From NCBI GenBank assembly GCA_002321335.1, contig DCMG01000167.1, forward strand, positions 1 through 14,194: DNA of 14,194 nt, in the 5' to 3' direction. The position numbers were made by a program, and so were the translations under genes. The notes beneath the pieces were generated by a model. The model was not told the DNA's origin. It searched no databases and saw nothing but the letters and a program-made list of their open reading frames with translations. The stretch is from Bacteroidales bacterium UBA1628. Lineage in GTDB: Bacteria > Bacteroidota > Bacteroidia > Bacteroidales > UBA932. This document shows positions 1 through 4,611 of this stretch, piece after piece (the first letter of the stretch is position 1; every line of letters begins with the position of its first letter).

Positions 1-39
1 AAGGACTGCAATTTATTTATTATTAAACAATTAAGTCAA

Positions 40-450
40 ATGTTAAAACAGTACGAGACCGTTTTCATCGCAACTCCCGTTTTGTCTGAACAACAGATGA
101 AGGAAGCGGTTGCCAAGTACACAAAGCTGATCGCCGACAATGGTGGCGAGGTTGTGTACGAGGAGGACTGGGGACTTCGTCAGCTGGCTTATCCTATCCA
201 GCACAAGACCTCAGGATTCTATTATCTTATCCAGTTCAAGGCTGAGCCAAGCTTCATTGCTGCCCTTGAGACCCAGTATTTCCGTGATGAGAGAATCATC
301 CGATTCATTACCGTGGCTCTTGACAAGCATGCTGTCGCTTACGCTGAGAGGAGAAGGGAGAACAGGAACAAGCCTGCCGCCCCTAAGGCCGAGGAGGCTC
401 ATGTAGAGGCTCCTGTTGCCGCTGAGGAGAAAAAAGAGGAAAACGCTTAA
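40..450 (+). CDS. rpsF: 30S ribosomal protein bS6
   Basis: Ribosomal protein bS6, a component of the 30S platform that binds 16S rRNA together with bS18. The 136-residue product begins MLKQYETVFIATPVLSE and carries the family core, with the WGLRQLAYPI segment near residues 44-53 and RDERIIRFITVALD near residues 82-95. After about residue 103 there is a charged Ala/Glu/Lys-rich tail, which is common and variable in this family. The ATG at 40 gives the expected N-terminus; no Shine-Dalgarno is visible before it, as is usual in Bacteroidota. It is the first gene of a three-gene ribosomal operon, 17 bp before rpsR. Only 39 bases of leader are in the window, so the promoter is not visible. Confidence 0.97.
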   Translation: MLKQYETVFIATPVLSEQQMKEAVAKYTKLIADNGGEVVYEEDWGLRQLAYPIQHKTSGFYYLIQFKAEPSFIAALETQYFRDERIIRFITVALDKHAVAYAERRRENRNKPAAPKAEEAHVEAPVAAEEKKEENA

Positions 451-452
451 TC

Positions 453-459
453 AAGGAGG
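453..459 (+). promoter_or_regulatory. Strong Shine-Dalgarno of rpsR
   Basis: AAGGAGG sits 8 bases before the rpsR ATG, a seven-base perfect complement to the conserved 16S rRNA 3' tail. Most other genes in this window have no such sequence, so it stands out. rplI has a weaker AGGAG about 9 bases before its start. In Bacteroidota the anti-Shine-Dalgarno is known to be sequestered by bS21, bS18 and bS6, so a strong site on the bS18 gene may be regulatory; that last step is inference. Confidence 0.75.
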
Positions 460-467
460 AATGAATT

Positions 468-746
468 ATGGCACAGAATGACGCACAGAACGCTGGGATC
501 CGCTATCTCAATCCTCCTACAGTAGAGGTTAGAAAGAAGAAGTACTGCCGTTTCAAGAAGGCAGGCATCAAGTATGTTGATTACAAGGACGCTGAGTTCC
601 TCAAGAAGTTCCTCAACGAGCAGGGTAAGATTCTTCCTCGCCGTATCACCGGCACTTCCCTGAAGTTCCAGAGGAAAGTCGCTCAGGCAGTCAAGAGGGC
701 ACGTTTCCTTGCTCTGCTTCCTTATGTAACTGACCTTCTTAAATAA
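468..746 (+). CDS. rpsR: 30S ribosomal protein bS18
   Basis: Ribosomal protein bS18, which forms a heterodimer with bS6 on the 30S platform. The 92-residue product has the family pattern: a short N-terminal extension, KKKYCRFKKAGIKYVDYKD near residues 23-41, the LKKFLNEQGKILPRRITGTS block near residues 45-64, and the C-terminal FQRKVAQAVKRARFLALLPY. The ATG at 468 is fixed by the AAGGAGG 8 bases upstream. It lies 17 bp after rpsF and 15 bp before rplI, so the three are almost certainly co-transcribed. Length is at the upper end of the family because of the N-terminal extension. Confidence 0.97.
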   Translation: MAQNDAQNAGIRYLNPPTVEVRKKKYCRFKKAGIKYVDYKDAEFLKKFLNEQGKILPRRITGTSLKFQRKVAQAVKRARFLALLPYVTDLLK

Positions 747-761
747 TAGGAGAGCGAGATT

Positions 762-1205
762 ATGAAGATCATTTTGAAGAAAGAAGTTGCCAATCTCGGC
801 GAGGCCGGAGATGTGGTAGAGGTAAAGTCAGGTTACGGCCGCAACTATCTTATCCCTCAGGGATTCGCTGCCGCCGCCACTCCATCCGCTCTGAAGCAGC
901 TTGAGGAGACAAAGCGCCAGAGGGCTCACAAAGAGGCCAAACTCATCGCTGACGCCGAGGCTCTCGCAGCCAAGATCGCTGCCACACCGGTTAAGGTGGC
1001 CGTAAAGGTCAGCGAGTCCGGCAAGATTTACGGCTCTGTCACCACCGCTCAGATCGAGGAGGCTCTCAAGGCCGCCGGCATCGAGGTTGACAAGAAGAAC
1101 ATCACTCTTGGCGAGATCAAGGCCGTTGGCGAGTACGAAGGCACAGTCAAGTGCTACAAGACAGTCAAGGCTACAGTTAAGGTAACTGTTGAGGCTGAGG
1201 CCTAA
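762..1205 (+). CDS. rplI: 50S ribosomal protein bL9
   Basis: Ribosomal protein bL9, which binds 23S rRNA near the base of the L1 stalk. The 147-residue product has the N-terminal L9 signature, a glycine/valine-rich block with GYGRNYLIPQGFA near residues 24-36. A long charged helix follows (about residues 41-75), then a C-terminal domain with the SGKIYGSVTTAQI segment. Length is normal for the family. A modest AGGAG lies before the ATG at 762. It is the last gene of the rpsF-rpsR-rplI operon, which ends at the terminator 50 bp downstream. Confidence 0.97.
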   Translation: MKIILKKEVANLGEAGDVVEVKSGYGRNYLIPQGFAAAATPSALKQLEETKRQRAHKEAKLIADAEALAAKIAATPVKVAVKVSESGKIYGSVTTAQIEEALKAAGIEVDKKNITLGEIKAVGEYEGTVKCYKTVKATVKVTVEAEA

Positions 1206-1254
1206 TCTCCTTCGCAATAGTAACCCCATTTTGAGGGTTCGACAATACTTTCAT

Positions 1255-1285
1255 CGGCTGCGGGATTCCGCAGTCGATTTTTTTT
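1255..1285 (+). terminator. Intrinsic terminator of rpsF-rpsR-rplI
   Basis: A 9-bp stem (1255-1263 with 1268-1276, one G-T wobble) closes a GATT loop and is followed by A and a run of eight T. It lies 50 bp after the rplI stop and fits a rho-independent terminator for the ribosomal operon. Confidence 0.9.
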
Positions 1286-1492
1286 GCTATGCCTCAGACC
1301 ATGGGTCTTGCTCCGGCCTTGCCCGACCTCCCGTTGATGGTTCTCACTTTCAACTCTTTCCTGCACTAATGGTATCGTAGATGCCCTCTTGTTTGAGATC
1401 GTTACCTAATGGTTGAAGTGTTATAAGTCGTGTTGTCGGATTGATTTGGGACATAAAATTGAGTCTGACGGATAACTACCCTGACGCTTATT
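1286..1492. other. Intergenic stretch with no recognised feature
   Basis: This 207-bp stretch lies between the rplI terminator and the stop of the small reverse-strand gene. No convincing ORF, hairpin with a T-run, or promoter motif was seen on either strand. It marks the start of the gene-poor region that extends to about 3870. Confidence 0.5.
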
Positions 1493-1702
1493 TTATGAGT
1501 TGCCTAATCGTGAAGATGTAAGTTTCAGATACTTGTCCTCCCACTCATTTACTGTGAATCCATATCGTTTGCAGGCCTCCTCTTTTGACAATCCTCGTTT
1601 CATAGCACCTATGACAGCCCAGATTGCCAGTTCATCACGGGTCATTTCACCATCCATCAGTTCAGCGTGCATGGCTGTTGTCAGTTCTTCTTTCTTCGCC
1701 AT
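1493..1702 (-). CDS. Small hypothetical protein with a helix-turn-helix-like C-terminus
   Basis: A 69-residue protein starting MAKKEELTTAMHAELMDGEM. An upstream in-frame ATG at 1753 would add 17 residues. The ATG at 1702 is preferred because a -7 promoter box lies inside that extension, about 26 bp before it, and the extra residues look non-coding. Two helices are likely: TRDELAIWAVIGAMKRG, then SKEEACKRYGFTVNEWEDKY, which has the spacing of a helix-turn-helix (helix, GF turn, recognition-like helix). The family is not recognised; the last part resembles the small HTH units that recruit DNA or partner proteins, but this is pattern only. It is a single gene facing the ribosomal operon. Confidence 0.6.
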   Translation of the reverse strand: MAKKEELTTAMHAELMDGEMTRDELAIWAVIGAMKRGLSKEEACKRYGFTVNEWEDKYLKLTSSRLGNS

Positions 1703-1727
1703 TGTTTCACACAATTTATCAGTATAG

Positions 1728-1735
1728 CAAATATA
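1728..1735 (-). promoter_or_regulatory. -7 promoter box of the 69-residue gene
   Basis: TATATTTG on the reverse strand matches the Bacteroidota -7 consensus TAnnTTTG. It would place the transcript start near 1721, giving a leader of about 20 nt to the ATG at 1702. No convincing -33 TTG is seen 19-21 bp upstream, so the call is moderate. Confidence 0.5.
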
Positions 1736-1779
1736 GGTATTCTTCTCGATCATTAGTGTGTTCCTTGATTCATAATTTT

Positions 1780-1806
1780 TAGGTGACTATATATCAGTAG
1801 ACTAAC
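1780..1806 (-). repeat. GTATATA-type motif, copy A
   Basis: On the reverse strand this reads as AGTC(T)AC, two bases, then ATATATAGTCACCT. It aligns with copies at 3077-3104 and 3192-3219 to a shared form AGTCWAC-NN-RTATATA-RTYNCCT. It lies about 80 bp upstream of the reverse-strand small gene. The role is unknown; a promoter or operator, or a dispersed repeat, are both possible. The bases between here and 1998 hold no other feature I can support, only very short open frames. Confidence 0.55.
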
Positions 1807-1998
1807 ATGGTATGCAAGCGGTCGCTGAACAATTATATAGCCGCTACGCATTCTCGTTGTACACAATCATGCGGCTGTCGCCATAATATGTCTTGATTAT
1901 TTGCTGATGACTCGTTCCGCGTTATGTGAATTCAGTGACAAACAAACTTTCCTTCCGCAGCATGACAACCCGAATCAGCGCGTTCTACAGAATTATTC

Positions 1999-2042
1999 AA
2001 TATTTATTGATAAACGCAAAAATATTTATTGATAATCGTAAA
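1999..2042 (+). repeat. Two 22-bp tandem repeats, likely operator
   Basis: Two adjacent 22-bp units (1999-2020 and 2021-2042) match at 20 of 22 positions. Each contains TTATTGATAA, whose outer bases TTAT/ATAA form an inverted repeat. The period is about two helical turns, so both units present the same face of DNA. The second unit overlaps the -33 region of the DUF2975 promoter. This is what a binding site for the small HTH regulator encoded by the same operon would look like; binding is inferred. Confidence 0.65.
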
Positions 2043-2058
2043 ATTTGTTCTATCTTTG
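2029..2058 (+). promoter_or_regulatory. Promoter of the DUF2975-HTH operon
   Basis: TTG at 2029-2031, a 19-bp spacer and TATCTTTG at 2051-2058 match the Bacteroidota promoter (-33 TTG, -7 TAnnTTTG). Transcription would start near 2065, about 16 nt before the ATG at 2081. Confidence 0.8.
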
Positions 2059-2080
2059 CTGTAGATAAAAATTAACACTT

Positions 2081-2557
2081 ATGAGAATCAGAAATCAAAG
2101 AAGCATCAAGGCCATCAGTCTGGCCGTTCTTGCGATCGGGGCGATCTACCTGGCGTTCGTGTATTACAGAACCATCTCTATGTTATGGTTCAATGAGGCT
2201 CCGGACAGGATTGTCTGGAATCAAGGTCAGATGGGGTGGCAAATCGCTGTTCTGGCTGGATATCTCCTTGGCTGGACAGCAGTGTTCTCGCTCGGTGTCC
2301 TTGTTGAATGCAACATTTTCAAAGGACTGAAATCCGGAGACTTGTTTCCGAAAAAGAATATTCCTTTAATCATGAGTGCGTCGGTACTCATCGGCGTGTC
2401 CATATTCTTTGGAGCGAATGTGCCTGATGTCATGAGAGGTGTAGAATGTTCGGTCCTTGATTCGAACTGCATCTTTGTTCCTTTGGTGGTGATTGTTTTC
2501 GGGCTACTTTACAAACAGGCTTCGCTTGCGATTGAAGACAGCAATCTTGCGATATGA
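2081..2557 (+). CDS. DUF2975 family membrane protein
   Basis: A 158-residue protein with four predicted membrane segments, at about residues 12-29, 54-75, 95-110 and 128-147. The segment GLKSGDLFPKKNIPLI between helices 2 and 3 is typical of DUF2975 proteins. The molecular role of the family is not established. Members are very often encoded directly before a small Cro/C1-type HTH gene, as here, where the TGA overlaps the next ATG by 4 bases (ATGA). Tight overlap suggests translational coupling and joint function, perhaps a membrane partner that controls the regulator; that is inference. The start at 2081 fits the promoter and a leader of about 16 nt. Confidence 0.85.
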   Translation: MRIRNQRSIKAISLAVLAIGAIYLAFVYYRTISMLWFNEAPDRIVWNQGQMGWQIAVLAGYLLGWTAVFSLGVLVECNIFKGLKSGDLFPKKNIPLIMSASVLIGVSIFFGANVPDVMRGVECSVLDSNCIFVPLVVIVFGLLYKQASLAIEDSNLAI

Positions 2558-2793
2558 TTACCATCAACCTTGACATGGTCCTTGCGACAAGGCGTATGAC
2601 TCTCAGCGAGTTGTCCGAAAAAGTTGGCGTGAACCTGACCAACCTTTCAATCCTGAAGACCGGCAAGGCCAGGGCAATCCGTTTCACAACCCTGAACGCC
2701 ATCTGCAAGGTTCTGGATTGCAAGCCCGGCGACATCCTGGACTATGAACCGGATCCGGAAGGGACCCCAATTCATGGCGATGATGGCGAGTAG
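2554..2793 (+). CDS. Cro/C1-type HTH transcriptional regulator, YozG-like
   Basis: A 79-residue DNA-binding protein of the small HTH_26/YozG type. It starts MITINLDMVLATRRMTLSEL. The helix-turn-helix spans roughly residues 15-42 (TLSELSEKVGVNLTNLSILKTGKARAI), followed by the FTTLNAICKVLDCKPGDILDY helices that close the fold and are typical of the family. After residue 65 there is a short acidic tail. It overlaps the DUF2975 stop by 4 bases. It probably represses its own operon through the tandem repeats at 1999-2042, which cover the promoter; this is inferred from position and geometry. No terminator is visible after it. Confidence 0.88.
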   Translation: MITINLDMVLATRRMTLSELSEKVGVNLTNLSILKTGKARAIRFTTLNAICKVLDCKPGDILDYEPDPEGTPIHGDDGE

Positions 2794-2874
2794 CGCCAAA
2801 CTTGCCTTTATGTGCAAACTTCTCTCGGCTCATAATGCATTTGTACCGCTGTGGAATGTGATTCGATTTGTCCT

Positions 2875-3060
2875 TCATTCTTGTTTGTCACACCGGCCAG
2901 GAATCTTGTGCGACATCTCGTTGCGTTCACGCACAAGTTTGGGCCTTATCTGGTTATATTCACAACACATGTCTTTTGTTCTGTTCAACATATCCAGACG
3001 CTCTTGATCAACCGCTGAGTAAACCTCCCCGGCCAGCATTTTCTCGTATTCGGTCTTCAT
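2875..3060 (-). pseudogene. Truncated maltose/sugar O-acetyltransferase, N-terminal part only
   Basis: The 61-residue frame begins MKTEYEKMLAGEVYSAVDQE and continues with ERLDMLNRTKDMCCEYNQIRP. This matches the N-terminal helical cap (Mac domain) of sugar O-acetyltransferases such as maltose acetyltransferase, in which MLAGE and the LLREYN-like segment are characteristic. The intact enzyme is about 185-200 residues with a hexapeptide-repeat acetyltransferase domain. Here the frame stops after residue 61 and none of the three reverse-strand frames downstream shows hexapeptide repeats. It is therefore most likely a remnant, though expression as a stand-alone small protein cannot be excluded. 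A GTATATA-type motif lies 17 bp upstream. Confidence 0.75.
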
Positions 3061-3076
3061 CGTTAAGTGACTTTTT

Positions 3077-3104
3077 TAAGGGAACTATATACCTGTTGAC
3101 TAAC
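3077..3104 (-). repeat. GTATATA-type motif, copy B
   Basis: On the reverse strand: GTTAGTCAACAGGTATATAG followed by TTCCCTTA. It shares the core AGTCWAC-NN-RTATATA-RTYNCCT with copies A (1780-1806) and C (3192-3219). It sits 17 bp upstream of the truncated acetyltransferase start, a position expected for a promoter or operator. Confidence 0.6.
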
Positions 3105-3191
3105 TTCTGGCCTATTGTTTTTGCAATCAGTTAATTACAAGCAATTGATTGTTGTGAAGCGAGTTGATAATTAGTAATTTACAAGATTTTT

Positions 3192-3219
3192 GCAGTCAAC
3201 TCGTATATAATTACCTTTT
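3192..3219 (+). repeat. GTATATA-type motif, copy C, opposite orientation
   Basis: Forward strand: AGTCAACTCGTATATAATTA followed by CCTTTTT. It is the mirror-oriented counterpart of copy B about 90 bp away, so B and C form a divergent pair. Degenerate AGTTGA-like units lie just upstream (for example GAGTTGATAA near 3161-3170). The nearest downstream forward gene starts about 140-255 bp away behind its own promoter, so copy C does not have an obvious gene. The rest of 3105-3299 shows nothing else I can support. Confidence 0.55.
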
Positions 3220-3299
3220 TTAATTTGAGCGAAAGCATATTTCAAACAAAAATAACGATTATATGCAAATGAACAAATGATCCCCAATGATTTCTTCAG

Positions 3300-3330
3300 T
3301 TGTGAATAACTTTAGTTCTTTGTACCTTTG
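3300..3330 (+). promoter_or_regulatory. Promoter of the micro-operon
   Basis: TTG at 3300-3302, a 20-bp spacer and TACCTTTG at 3323-3330 match the Bacteroidota promoter. Transcription would start near 3337. The first ATG downstream is at 3361, the start of the frameshifted 38-codon frame. Confidence 0.75.
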
Positions 3331-3360
3331 TAGTGATTGCAGTTTGCAGTTTGCAATTAA

Positions 3361-3478
3361 ATGGAATCTCTACATCTGAAAATCAATATGAAGTATTTTT
3401 GACAAGAGAAGCCGCTTTAAGTTTGTTTCAGTAGATGCAGATGACGGAAAATACTATTTTAGGATACTAGAATTATGA
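3361..3478 (+). pseudogene. Frameshifted micro-ORF coupled to the next gene
   Basis: ATG at 3361 opens MESLHLKINMKYF and meets TGA at 3400. Shifting one base forward at this point (TTT-T-GAC instead of TTT-TGA-C) gives a continuous 38-residue frame. It ends KFVSVDADDGKYYFRILEL with a TGA that overlaps the ATG of the 61-residue gene by four bases. That overlap, the promoter upstream and the sensible residue composition after the shift suggest a real gene. The shift falls in a run of five T, so a one-base mutation or sequencing error is the simplest reading. The TTT-TGA-C context also resembles the +1 frameshift site of prfB. The family is not recognised. Confidence 0.5.
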
Positions 3479-3660
3479 GACGAAGAATCACAAAAATGCC
3501 CACAGATGAGGAGTTTGAGGCCATGTGGGAGGCTTCGCAAAAAGCCCATGCGAGAAAAGTTGAAGAATTTGAGCGCACTCACACCAAGGAGGAGATAGAG
3601 GCCATAGAGAACGACCCTATGTTCCAACGATGGGATGATGGATCAGACATCTTGGGGTAA
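3475..3660 (+). CDS. Small acidic hypothetical protein
   Basis: A 61-residue protein, MRRRITKMPTDEEFEAMWEA onward. It is highly charged, with a long predicted helix over about residues 10-48 rich in Glu/Lys/Arg (SQKAHARKVEEFERTHTKEE), and an acidic end (RWDDGSDILG). There is no signal peptide or membrane segment. Its ATG overlaps the TGA of the preceding frameshifted micro-ORF, so the two look like a translationally coupled pair from the promoter at 3300-3330. The size, charge and pairing resemble small toxin-antitoxin modules, but no known toxin or antitoxin motif is visible and I do not assign one. The family is not recognised. Confidence 0.6.
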   Translation: MRRRITKMPTDEEFEAMWEASQKAHARKVEEFERTHTKEEIEAIENDPMFQRWDDGSDILG

Positions 3661-3736
3661 GAATCTGGTTAACCGCTCCGAGTGGGCGTTTTCCCGTGTC
3701 TTCTTGTCATGGCGCATAAGAGACTGAGTATAAGAT

Positions 3737-3786
3737 AAATGAACAATCTCCCGGTGCGATAATCAGCATTAGAAGATTGTTCATTT
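3737..3786. repeat. 13-bp perfect inverted repeat between convergent genes
   Basis: AAATGAACAATCT (3737-3749) and AGATTGTTCATTT (3774-3786) are perfect inverted repeats with a 24-base loop. They lie between the 61-residue gene on the forward strand and glpF on the reverse strand, so a bidirectional transcription end is plausible. Neither side has a proper T-run, so an operator or a mobile-element remnant is also possible. Confidence 0.55.
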
Positions 3787-3874
3787 GATTGATAATTAAT
3801 GCGTTGCCTGCCACGAATGGATTATGCCGCTCCGCAATGATCTACGTGAAAATCTGTCCAAGCACCAAGCGCAT

Positions 3875-4597
3875 TCAGAAGAGCACGGTGAAGACGAGGG
3901 CCGCGAAGGCTGCACCGGTGATAGGGCCGAGTACCGGAATCCAGCTGTAGGACCAGCCGCTGTCACGCTTGGGACTCTTCATCGGGAGGATGGCGTGGGC
4001 GATCCTCGGGGCAAGGTCTCTGGCCGGGTTGATTGCGTAGCCTGTGGCCCCGCCGAGGGACATTCCGATGGCCATGATCAGCATTGTGACAGGGAAAGCT
4101 CCGACTGTGCCGAGGCCGATGTCCGCAGAGTTGCCGGGAGCGGAAAACATCAGGATGCAGAGCACCAGAAGCCATGTCCCTATGAACTCGCAGAAGAAGT
4201 TCCTGCCGGGATTGTGGATCGCTGGCATTGTGCAGAACGTCCCGAGTTTAGTGTCAGGATCCTCGGTTGCGTCATAGTGATCCTTGTAGAAAGCCCACAC
4301 GAGAGCGGCCCCGAAAAATCCGCCGAGCATCTGGGCTATGATGTAGCCGGGAACCAATGCCCAGGAGAACGAACCGGCCACGGCGAGACCTATCGAGACG
4401 GCAGGGTTGAGGTGAGCCCCTGAATATGGACCGGCGATGAACACGCCGCACATGACCGCGAAGCCCCAGGCCATAGTGACTACAGTCCAGCCGGCTCCTT
4501 TACCTTTTGATTTTTCGAGACTTGTGCATGCGCAGACACCATCGCCCAAAAGGATGAGAACAAGAGTGCCGAGAAACTCGGCGAGATAAGGATTCAT
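3875..4597 (-). CDS. glpF: Glycerol facilitator (aquaglyceroporin, MIP family)
   Basis: A 240-residue inner-membrane channel for glycerol. Both half-helix pore motifs are present: HLNPAVS (NPA at residues 64-66) and INPARDLAPR (NPA at 190-192). Asp194 directly follows the pore Arg193, the arrangement of glycerol facilitators rather than strict water channels. Six membrane segments fit the MIP fold, and the length is only slightly below the roughly 250-280 usual for GlpF. The frame is open upstream to 4717, but those residues overlap the end of glpK. The ATG at 4597 (MNPYLAEFLGTLVLILLGDG) gives the family's normal N-terminus and begins 14 bp after the glpK stop. It is the second gene of the glpK-glpF operon. 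Confidence 0.95.
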   Translation of the reverse strand: MNPYLAEFLGTLVLILLGDGVCACTSLEKSKGKGAGWTVVTMAWGFAVMCGVFIAGPYSGAHLNPAVSIGLAVAGSFSWALVPGYIIAQMLGGFFGAALVWAFYKDHYDATEDPDTKLGTFCTMPAIHNPGRNFFCEFIGTWLLVLCILMFSAPGNSADIGLGTVGAFPVTMLIMAIGMSLGGATGYAINPARDLAPRIAHAILPMKSPKRDSGWSYSWIPVLGPITGAAFAALVFTVLF

Positions 4598-4611
4598 ATT
4601 CGTTAAAAGTT

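Noticed and set aside
1..39. The bS6:bS18-binding autoregulatory leader motif known upstream of rpsF in many bacteria.
   Set aside because: Only 39 bases are available and no CCG-bulge hairpin of that kind can be seen in them; the leader may extend outside the window.
3665..3705. Terminator hairpin after the 61-residue gene (CCGCTC/GAGTGG followed by TTTT).
   Set aside because: The arms are separated by one base, so no stable loop can form without losing most of the stem.
3824..4423. 199-residue forward frame antisense to glpF, and similar long antisense frames over glpK, DUF4153 and the acyl-CoA synthetase.
   Set aside because: They are antisense shadows of GC-rich conserved genes, with no family features and unnatural composition.
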